Assembly (NCBI GenBank): GCA_041402125.1
Contig: JAWKSY010000012.1
Location: 81,104-145,103 of the forward strand
Source: JAWKSY01 sp041402125
GTDB taxonomy: Bacteria > Planctomycetota > GCA-002687715 > DRQF01
DNA length: 64,000 nucleotides
Direction of reading: 5' to 3'
The position numbers were made by a program, and so were the translations under genes. Positions 36,040-45,357 of this stretch are shown one piece after another. Position 1 is the first letter of the stretch. The number at the start of each line of letters is the position of its first letter. The notes beneath the pieces were generated by a model that did no database searches, had not been told where the DNA came from, and saw only the letters and a program-made list of their open reading frames with translations.

Positions 36040-37399
36040 GGCTCTTCCGGGTTCCGTGTGGGTGATTCTCACGCCTCCCCGGCCTTGGGGTAGAGGTCGA
36101 GCCCCCCGAGGCGAAAGAGGATGGCCATCCGAAACCGCTCCCTGCTCCGATAGCCGCGTGCCTTTGCCTTGAGCAGTTGGATGATCGAGTTCATGCCCTC
36201 CGCGAGCCCGTTGCTGACGCCGTGCCGGATCGCGTTGAGGATGCCGCCGAGGTGCTTCCGGATGGCCTTCGCAGCTCTCTGCATCGGAGCGAGGTCGCTT
36301 CGCTCGACCCAGCTGCACCATCTCTTGAATGCGGTGGTGAGTCCGTGACGCCAGGACCAGAGCGCCATCGCCGTGTCCTTCATGGCCCAGGCCCTTGCGG
36401 TTCGGAGCTTCTCCTTCCGCAGCTCGGTGAATCGATCCCAGCGACCTTCGCTCATGTGAAGCGGGTTCTCGAGCCAGTAGTACCGAGTGCCCTGCAGCCT
36501 CTCGTCGCCTTCTCGCCGGAGTTCGCGAGCTTCCCGCCGACGGACCCAATCGACACCCTTCGAGGGCAGCTTCACGACGTGAAACTTGTCGAAGGCGATC
36601 TTGGCGTCGGCGTCGGGCACGCAGGCCCGCGTCGCCGCGATGTAGGGCCGCGACATGTCCATCGCGACCACCTCGATCCCTTCGAGGTCTTCCGGCGAGA
36701 GGCGGCGGTAGAAGCCCTCCAGGGCTTCTCGTCCGCGGCCATCGGCGACGTAGATCACCTTGCCGCTGTCGAGGTCCGTGACGACCGTCACGTACTCGTG
36801 CCGCTTCTGGAAGGAGGTCTCATCGACACCGATACGACGCGGCGGTCTGAGCTCGCGCCTCGCGAGGCCGCGCTTCACCGCGCGGTCCATGATCCCGGCC
36901 ACGACATCCCAGCCGAGCCCCATCCGGTTCGCCACCGTCTCGACCGCCGAGACGCCGTCGAGCCAGTCGAGCACGAGCCGCTCGAAGAGCAAGGTGAAGC
37001 GGCTGCCACTCGCCGCCCACGGGACCGCGACCTGCTTCACGCCGTGCTCGGGGCACTCGACTCGCGGCACATCCGCCACGAGGATCGTCTGGTACTGGCA
37101 GGTGTCGAGGTGACGCCAGCGCCGCTCCCGCGCGTCGTATCCCGGGCAGCGCGTCCCGCACTCCGGGCAAAGGAGCGCGGGAGGGCTCGCCGACACCTTC
37201 ACCTCTACCTTGCCCTCCGAGAGGGAGAGCTGGACATCCGTCACCTGCCAGGGGCTCGCGATCCCGAGGATCTGAGCGTAGAGCTGCTTGTCGTTCATCA
37301 GCGAAAGGTAGCCGACCGACGAGACCTCCGCGACGGCCTCAATCAGGCTGATGGAGACGGGATCAGGCCGCGGCTACCCACACGGAATCCGGAGGAGCC
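36040..37399 (-). mobile_element. Complete ISL3-family insertion sequence
   Basis: 1360 bp with 24-bp terminal inverted repeats differing at two positions (GGCTCTTCCGGGTTCC / GGCTCCTCCGGATTCC). An 8-bp target duplication AACTCTTT flanks it exactly (36032-36039, 37400-37407), the size known for ISL3. The intact duplication and gene point to recent insertion. Confidence 0.95.
36069..37298 (-). CDS. ISL3-family transposase
   Basis: 409 residues, full length for the family. N-terminal zinc ribbon (CPECGTRCPGYD ... VECPEHGVKQV), then the DDE transposase domain: RIGVDETSFQKRHEYVTVVTDLD with the first Asp, VVAMDMSRPYIAATRACVP with the second, and the C-terminal SNGLAEGMNSIIQLLKAKARGYRS containing the Glu. 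The ORF ends 6 bp inside the left inverted repeat. No damage seen. Confidence 0.95.
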   Translation of the reverse strand: MNDKQLYAQILGIASPWQVTDVQLSLSEGKVEVKVSASPPALLCPECGTRCPGYDARERRWRHLDTCQYQTILVADVPRVECPEHGVKQVAVPWAASGSRFTLLFERLVLDWLDGVSAVETVANRMGLGWDVVAGIMDRAVKRGLARRELRPPRRIGVDETSFQKRHEYVTVVTDLDSGKVIYVADGRGREALEGFYRRLSPEDLEGIEVVAMDMSRPYIAATRACVPDADAKIAFDKFHVVKLPSKGVDWVRRREARELRREGDERLQGTRYYWLENPLHMSEGRWDRFTELRKEKLRTARAWAMKDTAMALWSWRHGLTTAFKRWCSWVERSDLAPMQRAAKAIRKHLGGILNAIRHGVSNGLAEGMNSIIQLLKAKARGYRSRERFRMAILFRLGGLDLYPKAGEA

Positions 37400-37482
37400 A
37401 ACTCTTTCCCGCGCACTCTGACTGACCAGGCCCGCTGAAGCCGCCTCCCAAAGCCCCGGATCGGGGCGGAAAGGAGGCTTCG

Positions 37483-38208
37483 ATGTCGGAGCCGAGACAT
37501 GACGAGGGCTGCAGGCCGGCCGAGGCCGGCCTGCACGACGAGGAGAAGGCCAAGCAGCCCCGGCGACCCCGCCGGTCGTACAGCCTGGCCGAGAAAACCT
37601 CGTTCTTGGAAGCCTACCAGCGTCGCCGCCAGAGCGTGAGCGCGTTCTGCGCGGCGGAGGACCTGACGGAGACGAACTTCCGTCGCTGGCTGAAGGAGGC
37701 GGGGCTCGCGCCGAAGAAGTCCCGCCGCACGAAGACGAAGGCACGCCGTCGTCGTCGGCACTTCACGCCGGAGGAGACCCCGCAGCACAACTGCTGGGTC
37801 GAGCGGGCGATCCGGAGCCTGAAGGATGGGCTCAGGGAGCTGCTCGACCTGAAGGCGCTGCGGGGAGAGCACGGGGTGGGACTGCGCGAGCTCGTGCTCG
37901 CGATGCAGAGCAGCGTGCTCGGTCTGAACGAGCGTGCGAGGGAGCGCGGTCGAGCACGAGGCGCGGGCGAAAGGGCGAATTATCGTGACGGGACGAGCAG
38001 CGAGCCATACGAGCGCGAGCTGCGTCGTCATCTGGCGGGGCGACTCGCCGCGAGACTGATGAAGATCCCGGCCGAGCGCTGCTCGGTCAGACGCCGAAGG
38101 CTGCTCGGGCGCTTTGCGACATTCGAGACATTGCTGGAGGCGGGACTCGTATCTTTGACCCGAGGCTGCAGGGCCTGGGAAGGGGTGCGGTGGGAAGAAT
38201 TGGCGTGA
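37483..38208 (+). pseudogene. Internally deleted transposase of element A
   Basis: 241 codons. Residues 25-75 are a helix-turn-helix (YSLAEKTSFLEAYQRRRQSVSAFCAAEDLTETNFRRWLKEA split in two helices), followed by the start of a second (RRRRHFTPEE). At PQHNCWVERAIRSLKDGLRE the sequence jumps to what looks like the end of a DDE core and a C-terminal tail; the catalytic Asp residues are absent. The last codons form the right end of the element. It is probably a non-autonomous derivative; I do not recognise the parent family. Confidence 0.5.
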
Positions 38209-38270
38209 ACGGCACAGGGGCGAAGAGAGGCGCGGCCGCAAACCGTGGCCGCGTCATCTCCTGCGTGAAG

Positions 38271-38312
38271 TGGGCCCTGTTGGACTCGAACCAACGACCA
38301 GGAGATTATGAG
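38271..38312 (-). other. tRNA 3' half, second copy
   Basis: Same geometry as at 31132, with anticodon loop CTCATAA and TGGTC variable loop. The T-stem is GTTGG/CCAAC here instead of GCAGG/CCTGC, and acceptor AGGGCCC instead of AGGGCCT: compensating changes that keep the stem paired. It overlaps the 30-bp block (38295-38324) identical to 31156-31185. Confidence 0.7.
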
Positions 38313-38444
38313 AGGCAAATGGCGGTTTGGACGACGAAAGTCAGCGCGCGTCGAAACGCGCCCAAGCCGATGGCGCAGAGCACGTTCCGGCGGTTCTGGC
38401 GAGACCTTGCGGGACGCCCATGAGACCTCGTGATCGCAAGGTAA

Positions 38445-38462
38445 TGGCAACTCGTTGGCAAC
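38445..38462 (+). repeat. Paired TGGCAAC direct repeat, copy 3
   Basis: Identical to copy 1 (18 bp) and at the same 121-bp distance from the 30-bp tRNA-side block. The 120 bp between are homologous but clearly diverged, so only the block and the repeat pair are held constant. Confidence 0.6.
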
Positions 38463-38690
38463 GGCGGCGCGCCTTGCAACGCGAGTGCCCGGTCGTTCCG
38501 CCCAATTCGTAACGCTGCAATTCGAGTTCTTCGGGGCGGAGGGATGCGCGATCGCTCGGGCATCGATGGGCCCCGTAGTTCACGGAGCTATCGACCATGG
38601 GCAGGGCGGAGGTGTAGCATCCGCGCACCAACGCGGCTTTACGGAAGGTCTTGGACGGAATCGAGCGAGGCTTGCTCACGGAATTCACGA

Positions 38691-39641
38691 ATGGCCTACG
38701 ATAATCAGCACTTCTCCCCGGTCTTCGCCAACGAGCCTTGGGCAAACGAACATCGACGCTACACGAGCTACTACCGCGACGTACATTTGAAAGGCGTTCG
38801 AAAGAGCTCACCAGGCAGGAAGCAGTGGGGGAGGCAGCGTCGACTGTGGCCTCTCGAAGTTGAGTTGGCGCTGAATAAGGACTTGGAGGGCCCCACTGCA
38901 CCCATCTATAGGGATCTCGTTTGCGGCGTAGCACCCGTTCTTCGAGATCGCGTCAAGTGGGCGCAATTCCTCCTTTCCCAGGTCGTCAGAACTCCGACTT
39001 TTATCAGATACGAGCAAGGTGCGAAGAAGCTCGCAGGCATTGACGTTGAGGTTCTCCATGATCGCGTCGGGTGCGAGCATTGTGGCGATCTCGTCTGCGT
39101 TACTGCGCGACGGTGGTGCCTGCTCGTTGCGGATGAGGCCGACTACTTCGTTCGAACCGACAACCCGGTACACCTGACAGGTTTCGTCGAAAGGGAGGCG
39201 TCGGCGATCTACTACCCCCTTTCACCACACGTCTGCTTTGTGGCCTGTCCACTCGTCGAGGGGGACCTTCTCGTTCCCCTCAATCAGGAATCGATCCCGG
39301 CTTGGCCTCTTCCGAAGGGTGGAGCTTGGAGGGTGAATTTCTATCTCGCGAAGCATGCAGACATCTCGATCGTGCTGCGGCCAGACCAGGACAGCGAGAC
39401 CGCAAATGCGATGTTCGGCGAAGTCTTGGGCAAGTACCCTCAGCCTCCATTCTCGCTCCACGCGCCCGAATCGGATGGAATTGACGCCGCCTTCGAAAGC
39501 GTCCGTCTCTACCAATCGGCGATCGATGGACTTGAGTACCCTGCGTGGTCGGCGGACGACCTTGAGAGAGTAGGCGCCGACTTGCTGTCGAAGGTGCTCA
39601 CGCTCGAATCAGATGAGCGTGAAGCCGAGTCCGAGGCGTGA
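38691..39641 (+). CDS. DUF4238-like protein
   Basis: 316 residues from ATG 38691, where NQHFSPVFANEPWANE begins. DUF4238-like features: the N-terminal H-x-x-P-region, a helical middle, FVRTDNPVHLTG, and YYPLSPHVCFVACP before a charged C-terminus. Family assignment is by pattern only; the function of the family is unknown. GC is visibly lower than in the kinase island, suggesting transfer. It is followed 60 bp later by an IS3 copy, and lies next to the tRNA-half module. Confidence 0.55.
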   Translation: MAYDNQHFSPVFANEPWANEHRRYTSYYRDVHLKGVRKSSPGRKQWGRQRRLWPLEVELALNKDLEGPTAPIYRDLVCGVAPVLRDRVKWAQFLLSQVVRTPTFIRYEQGAKKLAGIDVEVLHDRVGCEHCGDLVCVTARRWCLLVADEADYFVRTDNPVHLTGFVEREASAIYYPLSPHVCFVACPLVEGDLLVPLNQESIPAWPLPKGGAWRVNFYLAKHADISIVLRPDQDSETANAMFGEVLGKYPQPPFSLHAPESDGIDAAFESVRLYQSAIDGLEYPAWSADDLERVGADLLSKVLTLESDEREAESEA

Positions 39642-39771
39642 CCGGCTGGGACTTCACCGGACGCTTGTCGATTCCTCGGACCAGGTGATTCAGTAGAGGG
39701 CGACCTTCCCCCGTCCGCGAATTCACCTGTTATGGCATGAACTCCGGCCCGCAGGGCCAGCAGGGACTCTC

Positions 39772-40053
39772 ATTAAACAGCGCAAGTGGCACACGCCGAA
39801 CGAGATCATCAGGAAGCTCCGCGATGCGGAGGTGTACATGGCCGAGGGCAAGACGATCGCCGAGGTGGCGAAACTGATCGGCGTCTCCGAGCAGTCCTTC
39901 GCCCGCTGGCGAAACCAATACGGCGGCATGAAGGGCTCGGATGCGAAGCGGCTGAAGGAGCTCGAGGACGAGAACCGTCGTCTGATGAAGCTCGTCGCTG
40001 AGCAGGCGCTCGACAACGCCATGCTGAAGGACATCGCCCGGGGAAACTTCTGA
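39772..40053 (+). pseudogene. IS3 OrfA with ATG changed to ATT
   Basis: Codon-by-codon homologous to the intact OrfA at 63422 (helix-turn-helix EVAKLIGVSEQSFARWRNQY, zipper LKELEDENRRLMKLV), but the start position reads ATT AAA CAG instead of ATG GGA CAG. It could still start weakly at ATT or at the internal ATG 39832, which would remove part of the DNA-binding domain. Confidence 0.75.
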
Positions 40054-40076
40054 GCCAGACGCGTCGCCGTCGCGCG

Positions 40077-40844
40077 GTGGAGCACCTTCGAAAGGAGCAC
40101 GGCGTTTCCGAACGCCGTGCCTGCAAGGTGCTCAGTCAGCCGCGATCGACGCAGCGTCGTCGGGAGGAGAGCTCCGGTCGTGATCTGCCCCTGGTGCGCC
40201 AGCTGAAGGAGCTGGCGGCACGGTTTCCGCGCTGGGGGACGCCGAAGATGACGGATTTCATCAACAAGTCCGGTCCGCCGGTGAACCACAAGCGCATCGA
40301 GCGCCTGTGGCGCAAGGAGGGCATGCAGGTGCCGAAGAAGGCCCGGAAACGGCGTCGCCTGGGCAGCTCCGAGAACGGCATCACGCGTCGCGCCGAAACC
40401 GAGGTCAACGAGGTCCGGAGCTACGACTTCGTTTTCGATCGGACCGAGGACGGGCGGCGGCTGAAGATCCTGACGGTCGTGGATGAGTACAGCCGAGAGC
40501 GCCTGGCGATCGAGGTCAGTCGTCGATTCAAGGCAAGCGTCGTGATCGACGTGCTGACGGGGCTGATGATCGAGCGCGGCACGCCCCGCTTCCTGCGCTC
40601 CGACAACGGCACGGAATCCATCGCTCGTCAACTGCATCGCTGGCTCGGTCAGCACGGGGTCCGAGCGCTCTTCATCGAGCCGGGAAGCCCCTGGCAGAAC
40701 GCCTTCGTCGAGAGCTTCAACGGCAAGCTCCGTGACCAGCTCTTGGACTGCGAGCTCTCCTACAACCTCGAGGAGGCTCGCGTGCTCGCGGCCGAGTATC
40801 GGACAATCTGCAACGAGATCAGGCCGCACACCGGACTTCAGGGA
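40077..40844 (+). pseudogene. IS3 OrfB truncated by IS21
   Basis: Begins VEHLRKEHGVSERRACKVL, with DDE residues in the LTVVDEYSRERLA region, RSDNGTESIA and NAFVESFNGKLRDQL. The final ~20 residues are replaced by IS21 sequence after IRPHTGLQG, so the frame runs on into foreign sequence. Confidence 0.8.
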
Positions 40845-41514
40845 TGTCACAGATCGGGCTATCAAGGCCACTGGCAGTTCGGGCAAGCTGGTCCACTCTT
40901 GACCAGCGCCGGGGCGCGCGCAGTTCGGCCATGCTGGTCCAGTCCAGTTCGGGCAAGCTGGGCCACCCTGAGTTCGGCCAAGCTGGTCCACCTCCCCGGT
41001 GGTGTCGCGTTAGCTGACCCGACCTGCCTCCTCTGCCATCCTCCGCGTCCGAACCCGGACACGGAGGAGCAGATGAGCGCCAGGAGGGTCGAGATGCACA
41101 GACTTCAGAGGCGGTCCGCCTCCATCGCATGGGGCGATCGCACCGCGCGATCGCGAAGCAGCTCCGGATGGGCCGCGACCACGGTCCAGCGGTACTTCGA
41201 TCTGCTCACGGCCTCGGGCTCCTCGAGGCCGGCCGATGAACTCCCGAGCCCGTCGAGAGCTCCGTCGCGTCGTCGAGGCTGGCCTCGGTCGCGTCGAGCC
41301 TCCCGCAGGCGCGCTCGTCCTCGATCTACCGCGATCGGATCGAACGCTGGTGAAGCGCGGTGCCGGTCTGAAACACCGATCCACGATCATCTGCGGCTGC
41401 ACGAACGCCCGACTACGACGGCAGTCTTTCGGCGGTGAAGCGCCTGTGATGCCAGAATCCGGCCATGTAGTGCCGAGAGGGTTGCCCCTGGCCCGAGCCA
41501 GATCGGAGACCCTG

Positions 41515-41786
41515 ATGGCAGGACGAAAACGGCACACGGAGACGCAGATCATCGCGATCTTGAAGGAGGTCAGAAGCGGGCCTCGATCGCGAAGCCTCCC
41601 GCAAGCACGGCGTGAGCGCCGGCACCCTTCACCGTTGGCGCTCGAAGTACGGCGGCCTCGAGAGCTCTCAGCTGAAGCAAGCTGGAAAAGGATCTCGAGG
41701 ACGAGAATCATCGCCTCAAGAAGCTCGTGGCCGACCTCAGCCTCGACAAGCAGCTCCTCCAAGAGGTGCTGAACCGAAAATGGTGA
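41515..41786 (+). pseudogene. IS3 OrfA, two frameshifts
   Basis: Starts MAGRKRHTETQIIAILKEV, then shifts frame near 41575 (continuing as SAGTLHRWRSKYGGLE) and again near 41685 (continuing as LEDENHRLKKLVADLSLDK to NRKW). Both shifts destroy the product. Confidence 0.8.
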
Positions 41787-42669
41787 AGCCCGCCGATCGC
41801 AAGGTGGCCGCAAAGTGGCTGGTCTCGAAGCGCGGGATCAGTCGGCGTCGGTCGTGCGGGCTCGTCAATCTCCACCGCTCGACTACGAGAGCCGTCGAGA
41901 GGACCCGATCGAACTCCGCGAGGCGATGGCCAAGGAGGCCGCGGAGCGGCCGAGATTCGGCTATCGCCGCCTCTGGATCATGGTCCAGCGACGCGGACAC
42001 ATCATCGGCCTCTGGGCCTTCTACCGCCACTACCGTGAGCTGGGCCTTGCGCTCAGGAAGCGGAAGAGGAAACGCCTGAAGGGCCAGGCGCGTGCTCCCC
42101 AGGTGGAGGCCGAGCGCCCGAACGTGCGCTGGTCGATGGACTTCGTCCACGACCAGACCGCTGGCGGCAGGTCCTTTCGGATGCTCAACGTCGTCGACGA
42201 CTGCACCCGAGAGGCTCTCGCCGTCGAGGTCGCGAGCTCGCTCCCGAGCGGGCGCGTGATCCGGGTCCTCGAAGGGATCATCGCCCGGCGCGGCCGACCG
42301 GGCGTGATCATCCACGACAACGGGCCGGAATTCGTGAGCAACCAGATCCTGCGGTGGGCCTACGAGCGAGGGCTCAAACTCTGCCCGATCCAACCCGGCA
42401 AGCCGGTCCAGAACGCCTTCGTGGAGAGCTTCAACGGTAGGCTCCGCGACGAGTGCCTGAATCAGCACTGGTTTGCCGACCTCGAGGAAGCGAGGGAGCT
42501 CATCGCAGACTGGAAGGACGACTACAAGGCCGTGCGACCGCACGGCTCGCTCAACGGGATGACGCCGCGGGAGTACGCGGCGCAGTTTGGTGAGCTCGCC
42601 AGGGGCCCCCTCGGGGGCCCCTGGGGGCAGGATGCAAGGCGCGAGGAACTCGGGACTCTCTCGTCGTAG
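41780..42669 (+). pseudogene. IS3 OrfB with 7-bp deletion
   Basis: Begins MVKPADRKVAAKWLV. At about 41880 the frame shifts: the sister copy at 53.0 kb has two CTCGAC units where this copy has one, so 7 bp were lost between direct repeats. The remainder is intact, with DDE residues in WSMDFVHDQT, IIHDNGPEFVSN and NAFVESFNGRLRDEC. Confidence 0.85.
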
Positions 42670-43897
42670 GTGGCCCGGAATTCTCCAGCACGTCACCTGG
42701 TCCTTCGGATCAAGAAGGCCCAGGGTCCGCGTCCCGAGGATGTCGCGATCCCGGTGGAGACGCAGGCGGGCGAGGTGGCGCAGGTGGACTTCGGCTACGT
42801 GGGGAAGATCTACGACCCCTCGGAGGGCCAGCTCCGCAAGGCGTGGGTCTTCGTGATGACGCTGTCGCACAGTCGTCACCTCTTCGCGGAGATCGTCTTC
42901 GATCAGCGGATCGAGACCTGGCTGATGCTGCACGTGCAGGCATTCGCCTACCTCGGCGGCGTGCCCCGCGTGCTCGTGCCCGACAACCTGAAGGCGGCGG
43001 TGGTGCGCGCGGCCTTCGGGGTGGACGAGGAGGTGGTCCTCAATCGCTCCTACCGCGAGCTCGCTCGTCACTACGGCTTCCAGATCGACCCGACGCCTCC
43101 TCGCTCGCCGGAGAAGAAGGGCAAGGTCGAGCGCAGCGTGCGCTACCTGAAGGGGAGCTTCTTTCGGACCTGGGAGTCGGTGGACATCGCGGAGGACCGC
43201 CGCGAGCTGAGGCGCTGGATCGAGGAGGTGGCGGCGGTCCGCCGCCACGGGACGACGGGCCGGGTGCCGGGGGAGGTCTTCGAGAAGGAGGAGCGCGAGG
43301 CGCTCCTCGCTCTGCCGCCACGCCCCTGGCAACTCGTCACCTGGCGTCGGGCGAAGCTGCATCGCGACAGCCACGTGCAGTCGGAGGGGGCCTTCTACTC
43401 GGCTCCCTGGCGTTTCATCGGCGAGGATCTCTGGCTGCGCTGCACGCTGAAGACGGTGGAGATCCACCGCCAGGACGAGCGTGTCGCGGTGCACGGGCGG
43501 GTCGCGCGGGGCCAGCGCAGCACGCAGGAGGGGCATCTGCCCGAGGAGCGTCGCGACCATCGGCATCGCAGCCGGAGCTACTGGGAGGATCGCGCGGAGG
43601 CGATCGGTGCTGAGGTCTTGGACCTCGTGGTGGCGATCTTCGATTCGGACGACGTGCTTTTGCAGCTGCGGAAGGTCCAGGCGATCGTGCGACACCTGGA
43701 GGGCTTCCCGGCGATGCGCGCACGTCGGGCGGCGGCGCGTGCGCTGGCGTACTCGAGCCTCGAGTACCGCTCGATCAAGAGCATTCTCGCGAAGGGACTC
43801 GACCTGGAGCCCTTGCCCGAGAAGCGCGGTCGGGAGTGGATGCGCTCCGCCCGATTCGCGCGTGATCCCTCGGACTACAACGCCTCGTGAAAGGAGA

Positions 43898-44650
43898 ATG
43901 GAGATGAGCCTCTCGGACGACCTGGTCCCGATCCTGAAGAAGCTGCGGCTCTCGGGAGTGCTGCAGACGCTTGATCTGAGAACGAAGGAGGCGGTCGACG
44001 ACAGCCTGAGCCACACGGAATTCCTCTTCCGTCTGTGCTCGGACGAGGTCGAGCGCCGGGACTCGAAGCAGCTGGAGATGCGACTGCGTCGCGCGAGCTT
44101 CGAGGGACAGAAGCACTTCGAGGACTTCGACTGGGCCTTCAACCCGAAGCTGCCGAAGTCGAAGCTGGTGGATCTTGCGACCTGCCACTTCGTGGAGAAG
44201 AAGGAGAACGCGCTCCTGATCGGCCCGACGGGCGTCGGGAAGTCGCACCTCGCGCAAGGCATCGGGGAGCGCGCCTGTCGAGCAGGCTACAGCGTCGGCT
44301 ACGTGACGGCGCACAAGATGCTCGCGCAGATGCGGGCGTCGCGAGCCGACGAGAGCTACGACAAGCGGCTGCTGCGCTTCACGAGTCCGGACCTCCTGAT
44401 CGTGGACGACCTCGGGCTGCGGCCGCTGGAAGGGGACGAGCCGATCGACCTCTACGAGATCATCCGGGCGCGCTACGAGCAGGGCTCGATGATCGTGACC
44501 TCGAACCGAGCGCTCGAAGAGTGGTACCCGCTCTTCCTGGACGGGCTGATGGCCTCGGCTGCGATGGATCGGATGCTCCACCATGCCCACGTCGTGGTCA
44601 TGGAAGGCAGCTCATTCCGCAACCCGCCGAAGGGACGCCGGGCGTCCTGA
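43898..44650 (+). CDS. istB: IS21-family ATP-binding helper IstB
   Basis: 250 residues. AAAGGAG lies 5 nt before the first ATG. AAA+ features: Walker A LIGPTGVGKSHLAQ, Walker B LLIVDDLGL, sensor region MIVTSNRALEEW. It starts 8 bp after the istA stop. It appears intact, although its istA partner is broken. Confidence 0.95.
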   Translation: MEMSLSDDLVPILKKLRLSGVLQTLDLRTKEAVDDSLSHTEFLFRLCSDEVERRDSKQLEMRLRRASFEGQKHFEDFDWAFNPKLPKSKLVDLATCHFVEKKENALLIGPTGVGKSHLAQGIGERACRAGYSVGYVTAHKMLAQMRASRADESYDKRLLRFTSPDLLIVDDLGLRPLEGDEPIDLYEIIRARYEQGSMIVTSNRALEEWYPLFLDGLMASAAMDRMLHHAHVVVMEGSSFRNPPKGRRAS

Positions 44651-44841
44651 GCCGCGGGGTGGACCAGCTTGCCCGAACTGAGCACTCGATTTTTCCGGGG
44701 ACGAGAGCCCGGATTTTCCGGGCGGTCAGGCGCTGATCTGCCAGCGCGGAGGGCGCGTCCTGCGGGAGGCCCCGAGGTGGACCAGCTTGGCCGAACTGGG
44801 GTGGCCTTGAATGGCCGGTCCTTGACAATCGGCGAATCGCG

Positions 44842-45027
44842 GTGCTGCGCGGAACGCCACGCTTGTTGGAGCGGATGGTCCGGCTCGAGTTCAAGATGCA
44901 CCCGCCAGCGGATGACTCTGGGCGTGCGATGCGCGAGAGGGTCCTGGATGGGCTCAAGTCCCTCCACGGTGAGATCGGAGCCATGAAGGACGCGGCCGAG
45001 GAGACGGGGTCTGGGCGAGATCGCTAA
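44842..45027 (+). CDS. Small hypothetical ORF
   Basis: 61 codons between the IS21 right end and element B, reading RLLERMVRLEFKMHPPAD and AMRERVLDGLKSLHGEIGAM. It looks helical and may be the tail of a gene cut by IS21. No family recognised. Confidence 0.25.
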   Translation: MLRGTPRLLERMVRLEFKMHPPADDSGRAMRERVLDGLKSLHGEIGAMKDAAEETGSGRDR

Positions 45028-45034
45028 CGACCGC

Positions 45035-45298
45035 GTGCCGCTCAACGAAGCTCTCTCCCGCGCGCTCTGACAGACCAGGGCGTTGGTGCGCGCACCCGTC
45101 GCTGCTGAACGCGCCCCAACCGTCGCCCCTGCCGCCCGCCTTCCCCGCATCCGGCCGTCACGCCACCTCCGGCCCCGGACTACCCCGCCCCGGAAGACCA
45201 CTCGCGGCGGGAGGGGGTGGTGGGGTAGGCTTCATGGCGTGCCCGACGCGGCAGGGCCCGGGAAAGGGTGCGGTGGGTAGAATTGGCGTGAACGGCAC
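45035..45298. mobile_element. Short MITE-like element B
   Basis: 264 bp with both ends of element A (GTGCCGCTCAACGAA on the left, GCGTGAACGGCAC on the right) but no transposase gene. Its centre contains copy 1 of the G-rich repeat. Probably an internal-deletion derivative. Confidence 0.5.
45190..45231 (+). repeat. G-rich upstream repeat, copy 1
   Basis: Core GAAGACCACTCGCGGCGGG then AGGGGGTGGTGGGG ending TAGGCT. It lies 127 bp upstream of the gene at 45358. Less conserved C-rich similarity extends ~70 bp upstream in all copies. Confidence 0.75.
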
Positions 45299-45357
45299 GC
45301 CTGATTGAAGTCGAAGTTTCAACTCCGAGCAGTTGCTGTCGGGGAGCTGTAACCTAA

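Larger units (their letters stand above)
36018..38215 (+). mobile_element. Transposase-derived element A, split by an ISL3 insertion
   Basis: The left end GCGCCGCTCAACG and right end GCGTGAACGGCAC recur as a pair at 45035-45298 (element B), and the left end alone recurs at 57712. In B the outer bases are GTGCCG/CGGCAC, an imperfect inverted repeat. Without the ISL3 insertion the element is about 830 bp. A long inverted repeat (GAAGCCGCCTCC ... GGAGGCTTC) lies just before its gene. Family not recognised. Confidence 0.55.
39700..40844 (+). mobile_element. IS3 (IS407-like) copy cut at its 3' end
   Basis: The left end (GACCTTCCCCCGTCCGCGA) matches that of the copy at 63350. OrfB runs to IRPHTGLQG and then stops being homologous at the left end of the IS21 element (40845), so the last part and the right end are missing. 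Confidence 0.8.
41447..42695 (+). mobile_element. IS3 (IS407-like) copy nested in istA
   Basis: 1249 bp, outer bases TGA...TCA with imperfect inverted repeats (CAGAATCCGGCCA / GAATTCCGGGCCA). A 4-bp target duplication CCTG flanks it (41443-41446, 42696-42699) within istA. Both reading frames are damaged. The same IS lies reversed at 52207-53447. Confidence 0.88.
41073..43890 (+). pseudogene. istA: istA, frameshifted and split by IS3
   Basis: Starts ATG 41073 after GGAGGAG. The N-terminal helix-turn-helix (AVRLHRMGRSHRAIAKQLRM) is readable only by switching frames; the next part (YRDRIERWL, DHLRLHERP) is again in another frame. It breaks at 41446 and resumes after the IS3 at 42696. The 3' part has the rve core: VAQVDFGYVGKIYD (Asp), RVLVPDNLKAAV (Asp), SPEKKGKVERSVRYLK (Glu). 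Removing the IS3 and one CCTG restores the join AVKRL-VLRIKKAQ. Confidence 0.88.
40845..44827 (+). mobile_element. IS21-family element, interrupted by IS3
   Basis: The ends are TGTCA (40845) and TGACA (44827). Multiple internal copies of a 20-bp unit (AGTTCGGGCAAGCTGGTCCA type) lie at the left end at about 40875, 40920, 40948 and 40972, and two inverted copies at the right end (about 44660 and 44777), the standard IS21 end structure. It carries istA (broken) and istB (intact). No matching flanking duplication was found. Confidence 0.85.

Noticed and set aside
36177..37421. Open frame opposite the ISL3 transposase
   Set aside because: Antisense to a well-conserved transposase, with no domain features.
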